64,000 nucleotides of DNA, taken from positions 62,001 through 126,000 of the forward strand of contig CAMDKI010000002.1 of the NCBI GenBank assembly GCA_945901065.1, in the 5' to 3' direction. The notes under the pieces are model-generated. The model did not search any database and was not told the DNA's origin. It saw only the letters and a program-made list of their open reading frames with translations. Source of the stretch: Chitinophaga pinensis. Lineage in GTDB: Bacteria; Bacteroidota; Bacteroidia; Chitinophagales; CAIOSU01. Made by a program: the position numbers and the translations under genes. Positions 35,268 through 44,149 of this stretch are shown in pieces; the stretch's first letter is position 1; each line of letters begins with the position of its first letter.

Positions 35268-37367
35268 TTACGCTTCTGCTTCGCCTTCAGCTTCTTCAGC
35301 TTTTGGTGCTGCAGCTTTCGGAGCTTCTGCTTTGGCAGCGGCCTTAGCGGCTTTGCCTTTAGCTGTTGCAGCTTCTGATTCCTCCATCTGAGATTTCAGT
35401 TGGCTCAATACGTCCAAGTCGCCAAGGGTAGTTTTTTCCACTTTGGCGTTGGCTGCTTTCACTGCTTTGTTGGTTTTATCCTTCTCTACAGTTTTAGCTT
35501 TCTCGCCAGCTTTCTTCTCTTCGTATTTAGCCTCTTCGTGCAAGCGGGCGTGAGAAAGGATGATACGCTTGTCTTTGCGATCAAACTCGATCACTTTGAA
35601 CTCAATCGTTTCTTCCACTTCTACGTTTTTGCCGTCTTCTTTCTTCAAGTGCTTGTTAGGTGCGAAACCTTCCAAACCGTATGGCAACTGAACGATGGCA
35701 CCAGCGTCTTCTTTACGTACTACAGTACCTTCGTGCACCGAGCCTTCTGGGAAGATGCTCTCGAATGTATCCCATGGATCTTCTTCGATTTGCTTGTGGC
35801 CCAAAGTCAATTTGCGGTCTTCTGTATCAATGTTCAATACCACTACCTCTAGTTGCTCACCAGCTTTCGTAAACTCTGCAGGGTGACCGAAACGCTTGGT
35901 CCAGCTCAAATCGCTGATGTGAACCATACCACCAATCCCGTCAGACAACTCTACAAACACACCGTAAGGGGTAATGTTTTGTACTTTGCCCGTGTGGCGG
36001 CTGCCAACTGGGAACTGGTTGGCAATTTGGCCCCAAGGGTCTTCTTGCAAGCGTTTCAAGCTCAATGACATTTTGCGTTGGTCGCGGTCAAGGGTCATGA
36101 TAACTGCTTCGTAAGTCTCGCCAGATTTGAAGTACTCTTTGCTGTTTACCGGTTGGTTGCTCCAGCTAACTTCGCTAACGTGGATCAAACCTTCAACACC
36201 TGGAGTGATTTCCAAGAATGCACCGTAGTCTTCGATGTTAACGATTTTACCTTTAACGGTAGAACCTACTTCCAACTCGCCACTCAATACATCCCAAGGG
36301 TGCGACTGCAACTGTTTCAAGCCAAGGCTGATACGTTTTTTCTCGTCGTCGAAATCCAACACTACCACGTTCAACTTCTGGTTCAATGATAGAACCTCGG
36401 TTGGGTGGTTTATGCGGCCCCAAGAGATATCGGTGATGTACAACAAGCCATCTACGCCGCCAAGGTCGATAAACGCGCCAAAGTCGGTGATGTTTTTGAT
36501 AGTACCTTCCAATACTTGGCCTTTCTCCAACTTGCCGATGATTTCTTGGCGTTGAGCCTCCAAATCGCTTTCGATAAGTGCTTTGTGAGATACCACGGCG
36601 TTTTTGATGGCTTCGTTGATTTTCACCACTTTAAACTCCATCTTTTGGCCAACGTATTGGTCATAATCCAAAATAGGTTTCACGTCGATTTGTGAACCTG
36701 GCAAGAAAGTCTCCAAGCCATATACGTCCACAATCAATCCACCTTTGGTTTTGCTCGTTACGCGACCAGTAACCACGGTTTCGTTGGTGTAAGCGTCCAC
36801 AATATTGTCCCAAGCCTTGATAAGCTTGGCATTTTTGCGAGACAATACCAACTGGCCACGGTAATCTTCTTTTTCAACTACGTATACGTCGTATTCTTGG
36901 CCTACTTTCAATTCTTCCACATCGCGGAATTCTGATAGCGATACCAAACCATCAGATTTGAAGCCGATGTTCAATACTACGTCGCTGCTAGTAATACCAA
37001 CTACTTGGCCTTTTACTATTTCGTTTTCGCTAACGGCTTTCAAAGTACCATCGTACAAGTCTTCCAACTCTTGGCGGCGCTCTTCGGTGTAGTTAGCTAG
37101 GCTGCGTTTGCCTTGGTCCCAATCGAAATCATCGTGCGGACCACTAAGCTCTTCGTCCAATTCGTAAGTAGCTACTGGTGCAGCTACCACTTCAGGTGCG
37201 ATGGCTGCAGCGGCTTGTGCGCCTGATGTAGCTGTTGGGGTTTCTTCAGTGCTGGTTTCAGCTACTGGTTCAGCGCTGGTTTCTTCAGCTACTGTTTCTG
37301 AGGTAGTTTCTTCCGCTTGCGGCTCCAACTGCTCTTCGTTTTCTTGAGGAATGTTTTCTTCAGTCAA
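35268..37367 (-). CDS. rpsA: 30S ribosomal protein S1
   Basis: A 699-residue S1 protein that helps mRNA bind to the 30S subunit. Six S1 (OB-fold) domains run from about residue 115 to 615, e.g. GQVVGITSSDVVLNIGFKSDGLVSLSEF, GTIKNITDFGAFIDLGGVDGLLYITDISW and GKVQNITPYGVFVELSDGIGGMVHISDLSW. It has a Glu/Thr-rich disordered N-terminus of about 80 residues and an Ala/Lys/Glu C-terminus, both usual in Bacteroidota, where S1 carries extensions. Its own promoter (37458-37465) and terminator bound a single-gene unit. An inverted 20-bp repeat brackets the unit. Confidence 0.97.
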   Translation of the reverse strand: MTEENIPQENEEQLEPQAEETTSETVAEETSAEPVAETSTEETPTATSGAQAAAAIAPEVVAAPVATYELDEELSGPHDDFDWDQGKRSLANYTEERRQELEDLYDGTLKAVSENEIVKGQVVGITSSDVVLNIGFKSDGLVSLSEFRDVEELKVGQEYDVYVVEKEDYRGQLVLSRKNAKLIKAWDNIVDAYTNETVVTGRVTSKTKGGLIVDVYGLETFLPGSQIDVKPILDYDQYVGQKMEFKVVKINEAIKNAVVSHKALIESDLEAQRQEIIGKLEKGQVLEGTIKNITDFGAFIDLGGVDGLLYITDISWGRINHPTEVLSLNQKLNVVVLDFDDEKKRISLGLKQLQSHPWDVLSGELEVGSTVKGKIVNIEDYGAFLEITPGVEGLIHVSEVSWSNQPVNSKEYFKSGETYEAVIMTLDRDQRKMSLSLKRLQEDPWGQIANQFPVGSRHTGKVQNITPYGVFVELSDGIGGMVHISDLSWTKRFGHPAEFTKAGEQLEVVVLNIDTEDRKLTLGHKQIEEDPWDTFESIFPEGSVHEGTVVRKEDAGAIVQLPYGLEGFAPNKHLKKEDGKNVEVEETIEFKVIEFDRKDKRIILSHARLHEEAKYEEKKAGEKAKTVEKDKTNKAVKAANAKVEKTTLGDLDVLSQLKSQMEESEAATAKGKAAKAAAKAEAPKAAAPKAEEAEGEAEA

Positions 37368-37457
37368 AATACTGACCCTCGGTTTTTAAAAGGTTAAGAA
37401 ATAAATTACAAACGCCGCATTTTCAAGGTTTTATCAACCCCTCCACATACGGGATTG

Positions 37458-37465
37458 CAAAGGTA
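37458..37465 (-). promoter_or_regulatory. rpsA -7 promoter box
   Basis: CAAAGGTA on plus is TACCTTTG on the minus strand (TAnnTTTG), about 90 bp before the rpsA ATG; a TTG-containing -33 region lies about 20 bp upstream. Confidence 0.65.
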
Positions 37466-37525
37466 CGATTTTTTATACCAATTTGACAATGAGTTGGTTC
37501 TAAATAATGAAATTAGTGCCCCACT

Positions 37526-37545
37526 GGGGTTTTGTCGTGTACTTT
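37526..37545 (-). repeat. 20-bp inverted copy of 35101-35120
   Basis: GGGGTTTT then GTCGTGTACTTT is the exact reverse complement of the sequence at 35101-35120. The two copies flank the complete rpsA transcription unit at about 2.4 kb distance. Confidence 0.85.
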
Positions 37546-37705
37546 TTGCCTCTACATGCTGGCTAACAATAGGGGGCCACAAAACGACATTAAAATGTAA
37601 TTAATTGATTATCAATTACTTGTAACAATATTCACCAATTTCTTCAAAAACGGCTTGCACTATCACGAATCGGGTGGTAAATTTATAAATATTGTTTATA
37701 GTTGA

Positions 37706-37935
37706 TGGTCCACAGTCTACAGTCCACAGTCCACGCTTGCCTCGTTTCAAACGAGGGTCCACAGTCCACGGTGTCTTGTCCTGATTTAGATTTACCACTC
37801 TACCCAGCAACCCGCAACTCGTAACTCGTAACTCGCAACTCGTAACCCGCAACCCGCAACCCGCAACTCGCAACTCGTAACTCATAAATCGCACTTCCCC
37901 AATCGTAAATCGTAAATCGGCAATCGTAAATTAAA
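37706..37935 (+). repeat. Multi-family heptamer array block before the 37936 gene
   Basis: Within the 568-bp gap 37368-37935: 37706-37774 is a GTCCACA-word array interrupted by the 23-bp element at 37735-37757. 37807-37885 is an AACTCGT/AACCCGC array of about eleven units. 37900-37932 is an AATCGTA array that ends 3 bp before the ATG. Translating it gives the meaningless ELRVTS-type peptide. All arrays have start-side polarity for the following gene. Confidence 0.9.
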
Positions 37936-39024
37936 ATGCGCCCCACCAAGCTCACCCAACAATTGTTAGATGCTTTCCGCGCCGTGCTCGATGACGAGCT
38001 GGCCGTTATTGCCTTTACCGAAGAGGAACTCGTGTGGCAGGCCAACCAGCACCTGCCCGTTGCCGAACAAATATCCTACCGCACCTACCAACGCTATAAG
38101 GCCGATATACTTTTAAATGAGACACAACCTGCCGGCAGGCAGGCAGGGACACAAGACTTGCTTCAAGAAATTAATGAAGAAAACCAACATATAGATACCG
38201 AAAACACCGAACTGGTGCGCCAAATGCACGTAACGCTTACCAGCGCCCTCCTGAAACAAAAACTGGCACTGGTAAAGGGCATATATGCCGCACAGCCCAA
38301 CTGGCGCCGCTATAGCTGGATGCTGGAGCGCAAGTTCCCCGATTTTAGATTGAAGATGCCCGTAAAGTCCACGGTCGAGGGTCCACAGTCCACGGATAAA
38401 AGCAATCAACCCTCGCCCGAGGCGAGGCAAGCAATCAACAATAACCCAATAACCAATCAACCAATAACCAATAAACCAGTAACCGAACTAGAGCGAATTG
38501 AGCGCAAATGGGGCAAAGGCAGCAACTATACATCGCCCTGGTATCAAGGCCCTGAGTATTACGTGTTTTATTTAACGCCCGAAAGTGTACGCGAAAGAGA
38601 GGAAGAAATGGCCAACGATATAGCGAAGGGCTATGTAAACCCTTACGCCAACCTGGGCTACCAGCCCGCTACCTGCCCGCCGGGCATTGATTACAACGAC
38701 TACGAAAACGGCTGGTACAACTTTTTTGCCATGGGCACCAAAACCCCGCGCCTGCCGCTGCGCCTATGGATGCCTGAGCATATTGAACCGGCCGACATAC
38801 CCAGCCAAGAAATGAAAGAAACCATGTGGGCCAAGCAAGAATGGCAGCGCCAGCACCCCAACGAGCCATACCTGAACGAAAACGGCGAGCCCGAAAACAT
38901 TGACGTATTTGTGCCTCCGCCCCGGCAACGAAACCGCCGCGTGCACCTAACCGACCCGTGGCACAATGACCCCACCAACCCCACCCCCAGCAACGGTCAA
39001 ATTTGGGGCAGCAGCGTGGGGTAA
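37936..39024 (+). CDS. Hypothetical protein with dispersed repeats inside its coding sequence
   Basis: A 362-residue soluble protein, not recognised. Residues 1-60 look like a helical DNA-binding or small-terminase-like head (LTQQLLDAFRAVLDDELAVIAF...SYRTYQRYKADIL). About 75-140 is helical. The C-terminal half is Pro- and Trp-rich (WKQEWQ-like, PWYQGPEYYVFYLTPESVREREEE). Three intergenic-type repeats lie in frame: CCTGCCGGCAGGCAGG (38128-38148, residues 65-71), a GTCCACA array (38367-38395) and the 23-bp element plus CAATAAC-word array (38402-38484, residues 156-183). They form low-complexity linkers and leave the frame open. Confidence 0.75.
   Translation: MRPTKLTQQLLDAFRAVLDDELAVIAFTEEELVWQANQHLPVAEQISYRTYQRYKADILLNETQPAGRQAGTQDLLQEINEENQHIDTENTELVRQMHVTLTSALLKQKLALVKGIYAAQPNWRRYSWMLERKFPDFRLKMPVKSTVEGPQSTDKSNQPSPEARQAINNNPITNQPITNKPVTELERIERKWGKGSNYTSPWYQGPEYYVFYLTPESVREREEEMANDIAKGYVNPYANLGYQPATCPPGIDYNDYENGWYNFFAMGTKTPRLPLRLWMPEHIEPADIPSQEMKETMWAKQEWQRQHPNEPYLNENGEPENIDVFVPPPRQRNRRVHLTDPWHNDPTNPTPSNGQIWGSSVG
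38128..38484. repeat. Three in-frame dispersed repeats within the 37936 gene
   Basis: 38128-38148 (GCCGGCAGGC family), 38367-38395 (GTCCACA words) and 38410-38432 (23-bp element, minus orientation) followed by CAATAAC words to 38484. The same sequences occur between genes elsewhere in the window. Confidence 0.88.
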
Positions 39025-39420
39025 CTTGGCAGGTTAAAGTTAATGAGCGTTGCGCGCCAACCACCCCCAGCCCCTTCCTTCGACTACCGCTCAGGACAGG
39101 CGCTTTTGCCCATGCACTGGCTCGGCGAAGCCTGCCTACCGCAGGCAGGGGCGTCCCGTATTAAACGGGATGCCTTGTCATGCTGCTAGTCTAGCCTCAG
39201 GCAAGACTGGCGCACACAACACGAGCATACAAACGAAAATAATCAAACATTCGCTAACTTTACGCTATGAGCCATTGTGCCAGCAAAAAAGGTATATGCG
39301 ATGTGGTTGTTGTGGCATGGGGAAATCCCCCTTTGCATTTTTAATAACCAAAAAATAAAGCAAACCGATAGCACCGAAACAAACCGTTACTTATATTTAA
39401 GGCTGCCAATACCTAATGTT
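39025..39420. other. Gap of 396 bp with palindromes
   Basis: 39080s holds a TTCGAC...CTCAGGACAGG phrase. GCCTGC-CTACC-GCAGGC follows at about 39130-39146. 39150-39174 is a 25-bp palindrome that is the reverse complement of 33038-33062 with one difference. The tail is the AT-rich upstream region of the PhoD-like gene. An open frame from 39277 exists but lacks coding character before 39421. Confidence 0.65.
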
Positions 39421-41205
39421 ATGAAATATATCCTCCCCTTAGTTATAGTGTTGTTGTGGTCGGTAGTGCCGGCACGGGCGCAATTTATTACCCATGGGCC
39501 GGTGGTTGGCGGGGCTACGGCCAGCAGTGCACGCATGTATGTGCGCACCACCACGGCCATACCCATCGAAATTGAGCTATCAACCGATAGCCTTTTCAGC
39601 ACCGTGATAACCGTGCTAGATACTACCGTGGCTGCCAACGATAGCTCGTGCATTGCCGATATTGGCAACCTGCAGGCCTACACCACCTATTACTACCGCA
39701 TAAAGGGCAACGGCACCACCGATACCATCCGGGGGCATTTTAAGACCTTTCCGCAACCGGGCGTGCGCGGCCAATACGATTGGGTGGTGCTTAGCTGTCA
39801 AGAGTATGGCACCTACAATACCTTTGATGCCATTATGCAACACCGCCCCGAACTGGTGCTGCACACTGGCGACTGGACCTACCCCGACTACCAAGTGCCC
39901 GGCGATGAGCGGCTGGATTGGGAAGGCATGAAACTATCGTACCGCCGCCGGTATAGCGAGCTTAAAATGCCGCAAGTGCTGCGCAGCTCCGTAACCGATT
40001 ATGTGACCGATAACCACGATGGGGCCTATGGCCATTTCAACAACTCCGATTTTAGCACTTATTATGATAGTGCCACCAATACGGTGGTAAACAATATTGG
40101 TTTTCAGCCGATACCGCCACAGGCATACGACAATGTAATGGAGGCCTATGGCACCTATTTCCCGGGCTACACCCCACAGGTGCCGGGTTTTGGCATGTAC
40201 CACAACTACACCTTCGGCAATGCCGAAGTGTTTTTTGTGGATGTGCGCCACTGCGGCAACGGCCTCGACTCGACGTTTACTTTTGACAGTGCCACCAATA
40301 CTTGGGCCTTTAACCCCAGCCCGGGCCAAACCCTACTGGGCCAACAACAAATGGATTGGCTGAAACAGGGCCTGGCCAACTCCACCGCCGATTGGAAGTT
40401 TATTGTGAGCGGGGTAATGTTCAACCGCCAGTTTTTGAAAGTGATACAACTAGGTATAGCGTTGCAAGGCATCCGGTTCGACCTCGGTGGCGAAAGCGGC
40501 TCGGGCTGGCGCCTAGCGCACTCGCTGGCCTGGAACTGGGCAGGCTACCCGCAAGAGCAAAACGACTTTTTGCAATACCTAGCCAACAATGAGATAAAAG
40601 ACGTGATTGTGCTTAGTGGCCATGTGCACACCAACGTAATGGACGATGGACGCAATGCCGGCCTGCCCGAACTGAACACCGGCCCAGTAGCTAGCTATGG
40701 CCCCGAACTGACCTACTACATCGATTCGTTTATGCAAATATTGGGCTACGGTCAAGCCATCGACTCGCTGTGGAACGGCGGCGGCCACGGCGTGGAAAAC
40801 CAAAATTTCAAAAGCGGTTTTGGCAAAATAGAAATATATGCCAACGACTCGGTGGTGCTGCGCACTATTGATGAGGACAACTTTGTGGTAAGCTCCATGG
40901 TGATACCACACTCAAGCAAAGTTACTGGCTTGCCATTGTACACCCCTACCCCAGCGTGCGTGGTAAACAAGGTTTTCCCGAACCCGACCGGCTCGGTGTT
41001 TAATGTTGAGCTGTGCACCGAATACAACCCCAAAAGCACCGATAGGGGCTATTTGATAGATGTATCGGGCAAAATGACCCCGATACTGCTCAATGCCTCA
41101 AAACTGGTAAAGGTAGATGTAAGCAAACTGCTTGTGGGCAATTATTTGTTGGTGTACGATTACGGCGAAGCCATTTATACCACCCGCATCAGCGTTGCAA
41201 GATAA
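39421..41205 (+). CDS. PhoD-like metallophosphatase with T9SS sorting domain
   Basis: About 594 residues. Start set at 39421 (MKYILPLVIVLLWSVVPARAQ, signal peptide); the frame is open 48 codons further upstream, but that part is repeat-derived. A fibronectin-like N-domain (FITHGPVVGGATASSARMYVRT) precedes the PhoD-type metallophosphatase: SCQEYG...VLHTGDWTYPDY, YRRRY, VTDNHDGAYG and VLSGHVHTNV. It is likely a secreted phosphodiesterase or alkaline phosphatase. The C-terminal 75 residues are a type A sorting domain (KVFPNPTGSVFNVEL...YLIDVSGK...LLVGNYLLVYD), so the enzyme is displayed or released. Confidence 0.9.
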   Translation: MKYILPLVIVLLWSVVPARAQFITHGPVVGGATASSARMYVRTTTAIPIEIELSTDSLFSTVITVLDTTVAANDSSCIADIGNLQAYTTYYYRIKGNGTTDTIRGHFKTFPQPGVRGQYDWVVLSCQEYGTYNTFDAIMQHRPELVLHTGDWTYPDYQVPGDERLDWEGMKLSYRRRYSELKMPQVLRSSVTDYVTDNHDGAYGHFNNSDFSTYYDSATNTVVNNIGFQPIPPQAYDNVMEAYGTYFPGYTPQVPGFGMYHNYTFGNAEVFFVDVRHCGNGLDSTFTFDSATNTWAFNPSPGQTLLGQQQMDWLKQGLANSTADWKFIVSGVMFNRQFLKVIQLGIALQGIRFDLGGESGSGWRLAHSLAWNWAGYPQEQNDFLQYLANNEIKDVIVLSGHVHTNVMDDGRNAGLPELNTGPVASYGPELTYYIDSFMQILGYGQAIDSLWNGGGHGVENQNFKSGFGKIEIYANDSVVLRTIDEDNFVVSSMVIPHSSKVTGLPLYTPTPACVVNKVFPNPTGSVFNVELCTEYNPKSTDRGYLIDVSGKMTPILLNASKLVKVDVSKLLVGNYLLVYDYGEAIYTTRISVAR

Positions 41206-41320
41206 ATGCGCCGTATTTTTAAAAGATAGGAGTCAGTTAAAGAACACCCAGTGCTTTAAGCAACCCAATCAATGCTGGTATTACAGCCAAAGAATTGGGA
41301 TGACATAACCGATGTTACAA

Positions 41321-41356
41321 ATCAACTCGCAACCCGTAACTGGTAACCCGCAACTA
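41321..41356 (-). repeat. Stop-side heptamer array (GRGTTRC word)
   Basis: On the minus strand AGTTGCGGGTTACC begins five bases after the TAG of the AckA-PduL gene. The convergent PhoD-like gene has no matching arm. Confidence 0.8.
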
Positions 41357-41360
41357 AATT

Positions 41361-43184
41361 CTAAACCACCTCCTCAACCCTTAACTGCCTAGTCAGCAAC
41401 GAGGCACTGCCTTCGGTGTGAATGAGCACACCTTGCGCGCCGGGCGAAAGGTTAGCGGCGTTGCCCTCATCGGTATCAATGTGCATCTCTAGTTTATAAT
41501 TAGGCGATACGCGCACCAGCACATTGCCGAAGGTTAGGCTGCGGTTGTCGTTGCCAATGCGGACTTCTACAATGTCTTTATCGCTAACGCCAAAGTTATC
41601 GGCATCGTGTGGGGTCATGTGTATGTGCCGCCAAGCGCAGATAACACCAGTTTGGAGCGCCGCCTCGCCATAAGGGCCAATAAGGGTGCAGCCTGGTGTG
41701 TTTTCTATTTTACCCGATTCGCGCACGGGTGCATCAATGCCCAGAAAGAACTCATCGGTGCGGCTGATTTCAACTTGATCGGCAGGGCGCACGGGGCCGA
41801 GTATGCGCACGCGCTCTATACGGTTTTTGGGGCCTACCACGGTCACGGTCTCGTTGCAACTAAACTGGCCGGGCTGCGATAGCGGTGCCCGCTCGGTAAG
41901 CTGATAGCCGGGGCCGAAAAGCGCTTCAACGGTTTCTTGCTTGAGGTGCACGTGCCTTGCCGAAACCGCCACGGGTATTACCGATATGCTGTTCACCTTA
42001 TCCATTTCGGCAGCTACCTGTGCCGTTTGGCGCGCTATGGAGTATTGCTCATCGGTTTTAATGGCCAGTAGCTTAACACGCCCGTGCGGCATGGAGAAAA
42101 CTCCCACTGGTTGCTCGTGGCTTAGTTTCAGGTCGCGATTGAGGTCTTCATCAATCACCGCCCCTAGGTAATCCAACCGTTGGCAGGCACGGTGGCGCAC
42201 CACCGAGCTGTTTTCGCCAATGCCACCCGTAAACACAATGGCATCTACGCCAGCCATTACGGCGGTATAGGCACCAATATACTTGCGCAAGCGATGGCTG
42301 AAAACGTGTAAGGCCAACCGCGCATCTTCATTGTTGCCAGAGGCTTGTTCTACAATATCGCGCATGTCGTTGCCTGTGCCAGAAATACCAAGCAGCCCAC
42401 TTTCGTTGTTCAATAGCCTATCTAAGCTATGGCCATCCAATCCTTCTTCGCGCACCAGCATGGCCAGCACGCCAGGGTCAACGTCTCCGCTGCGGGTGCC
42501 CATTACCAGCCCCTCGAGTGGGGTCATACCCATAGAAGTCTCTACGCTTCGGCCAAACTCCACGGCCGCTACCGAGCAACCATTGCCCAAATGGCAGGTA
42601 ATGATGCGCAGTTGACTGATGTCGGTTTTGAGGTGCTCGGCGGCCTTGTGCGCCACATACTCGTGGCTAGTGCCATGAAAACCGTAGCGACGTATGCCGT
42701 ACTTTTCGGTTAGTTTTTTGGGCAATGCATAGGCTTGTGCCCTAGTGGGCAAGGTATGGTGAAAGGCAGTATCGAACACGGCTACGTGCGGCACATCGGG
42801 TAGCACCTTGCGCGCCAAACGAATACCATCAATATTAACGGGGTTGTGCAGCGGCGCTAAGTGGTTGAGGCCCTCGCACTTGGCCAGTACTTCATCGGTA
42901 ACCAAAGTAGCTTGCGTAAAGTGCTCACCACCGTGTACCACGCGATGGCCCACAGCGTGTATGGTTTGCCCGGCGTTATGCGCCAAAAGTTGCTCAAGCA
43001 AAAAAGGCACGGCATTGCTATGCCCGGTTGGGCAATTGGTAAACACCTCGCCATTGATAACCATCAGTGGGGTGTCACTTTGTATGCGTTCTACATTGGC
43101 GGTGTCAAGCCGCTCACCCGTAACGGAATTGATGATATCAGCCTTTACAGACGAACTACCTGAATTGATAACCAGAATATTCAT
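41361..43184 (-). CDS. ackA-pduL: Acetate kinase-PduL phosphotransacylase fusion protein
   Basis: One uninterrupted frame of 607 residues. Residues 1 to about 395 are a full acetate kinase (VINSGSSSVKADI, HRVVHGGEHF, VFDTAFH, YGFHGTSHEYV, MTPLEGLVMGTRSGDVDPG, FTGGIGENSSVVR). Residues 401-607 are a full PduL-type phosphate acyltransferase with its zinc histidines: H411 and H413 (SARHVHL), H520 and H522 (RHIHM), H568 (EMHID). PduL makes acyl-phosphate from acyl-CoA; the kinase turns it into acetate and ATP. The fused enzyme would perform acetyl-CoA + ADP + Pi to acetate + ATP in one chain, with possible channelling. No Pta is seen nearby. Confidence 0.95.
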   Translation of the reverse strand: MNILVINSGSSSVKADIINSVTGERLDTANVERIQSDTPLMVINGEVFTNCPTGHSNAVPFLLEQLLAHNAGQTIHAVGHRVVHGGEHFTQATLVTDEVLAKCEGLNHLAPLHNPVNIDGIRLARKVLPDVPHVAVFDTAFHHTLPTRAQAYALPKKLTEKYGIRRYGFHGTSHEYVAHKAAEHLKTDISQLRIITCHLGNGCSVAAVEFGRSVETSMGMTPLEGLVMGTRSGDVDPGVLAMLVREEGLDGHSLDRLLNNESGLLGISGTGNDMRDIVEQASGNNEDARLALHVFSHRLRKYIGAYTAVMAGVDAIVFTGGIGENSSVVRHRACQRLDYLGAVIDEDLNRDLKLSHEQPVGVFSMPHGRVKLLAIKTDEQYSIARQTAQVAAEMDKVNSISVIPVAVSARHVHLKQETVEALFGPGYQLTERAPLSQPGQFSCNETVTVVGPKNRIERVRILGPVRPADQVEISRTDEFFLGIDAPVRESGKIENTPGCTLIGPYGEAALQTGVICAWRHIHMTPHDADNFGVSDKDIVEVRIGNDNRSLTFGNVLVRVSPNYKLEMHIDTDEGNAANLSPGAQGVLIHTEGSASLLTRQLRVEEVV

Positions 43185-43269
43185 AAAACGCCACTTGTTT
43201 TTGGTTGTGGGGCTAAAATAGGGAAAGAATTTTTGTTGGAACCATGATTAGAAAAGGATTTAACATCAA

Positions 43270-43312
43270 CGTAGACAATAACCCGCAACCCGTAACTCGT
43301 AACCCGTAACTA
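43270..43312 (-). repeat. Stop-side heptamer array (GRGTTRC word)
   Basis: On the minus strand TTACGGGTTACGAGTTACGG follows the TAG of the aminotransferase without a gap, ending in GGGTTATTG. Confidence 0.8.
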
Positions 43313-44140
43313 CCCTTTCACCCTCTCCAACCAGGCCGCATGCAACTTGCGGGCTATTTGGTTGCCATAGGTTTTGGCGCCATATTGCCCTACCCAGCGG
43401 ATGCCTTGTATGGCATTAGTGAGGATAATTTCGTCGGCATCTATCAGCATTTTTTCCTCCACTGGGCCAGCCGAAATGTTGTACCCTTTTTCCATGGCCA
43501 ACTCAAAAACCAGCCTGCGGGTTGCCCCGTCTAGTGGGCCTTCTTTTAGAGGTGGTGTATGCAGTGCACTACCCTTCACGAGGAACAAATTACTGCTCGT
43601 GGCTTCAATGATATTGCCTTTAGCGTTGAGCAATAGGGCATCGTCCCAACCTTGCTCTTGAGCATACTGTATTGCTAAACAATATAGCAAAGCACTGGTA
43701 GTTTTAATGTTGGCTAACGGTCCCGTACTTTTTAAATTTTCTTTATAAAGCCCAACTAGTACTCCGCTTTCAACAAACTCTAACTGTTTAATATCAATCA
43801 ACTGGCAATCAATAGTAAACCCTACCTTATTTGATAAAGTTTTGTAAGTGCCTTCACTGTCCCTATACAAAGTAACTCGGATGCGGGCAGGGCCTTCTAT
43901 TTGGTTTTGGTTGATTAAAATGGGTAGTTGTTCGGCGAGATATGCTTCGGTAAAATAAGTGGGTAAGTCCATGCCCAAATAGGCTGCGCTTTGGCTCAAA
44001 CGCGACCAATGGAGCGATAGAAATGGAGCCTTACCGTGGTACCAAAGGATGGATTCAAACAACCCATCGCCATACCGAAAACTGCGGTTGGTGGTTGCCC
44101 ATTCTGGGGCTTCTATGAGGTGGTTGTTGTGGATAATCAT
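43310..44140 (-). CDS. Class IV (PLP) aminotransferase / aminodeoxychorismate lyase-like
   Basis: A 276-residue PLP enzyme of fold type IV, related to branched-chain aminotransferase, D-amino-acid transaminase and PabC. Motifs: NRSFRYGDGLFESI near the N-terminus, the PLP Lys in LANIKTTSALLYC, EATSSNLFLVKG, and LTNAIQGIRWVG near the end. The length and the FRYGDGLFES start are close to PabC and BCAT-like proteins. The exact substrate is uncertain; BCAT activity would fit the leucine theme. Downstream of the DUF433/DUF5615 pair on the same strand. Confidence 0.88.
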   Translation of the reverse strand: MIIHNNHLIEAPEWATTNRSFRYGDGLFESILWYHGKAPFLSLHWSRLSQSAAYLGMDLPTYFTEAYLAEQLPILINQNQIEGPARIRVTLYRDSEGTYKTLSNKVGFTIDCQLIDIKQLEFVESGVLVGLYKENLKSTGPLANIKTTSALLYCLAIQYAQEQGWDDALLLNAKGNIIEATSSNLFLVKGSALHTPPLKEGPLDGATRRLVFELAMEKGYNISAGPVEEKMLIDADEIILTNAIQGIRWVGQYGAKTYGNQIARKLHAAWLERVKG

Positions 44141-44149
44141 AGGGGTGGA

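Noticed and set aside
35400..36695. Phe-rich plus-strand frames opposite rpsA
   Set aside because: Product of reversing Glu/Lys-rich S1 codons; all are antisense shadows.
37616..37894. Frame giving ELRVTSCELRVTS-type peptide
   Set aside because: It is the translation of the AACTCGT heptamer array; annotations of this kind arise from the repeat and are not genes.
37807..37932. Possible CRISPR array
   Set aside because: Repeat unit is 7 bp and contiguous, without unique spacers, and no cas genes are present.
39277..39420. 48-codon N-terminal extension of the PhoD-like gene
   Set aside because: A full signal peptide begins at 39421 and the upstream part lacks coding character.
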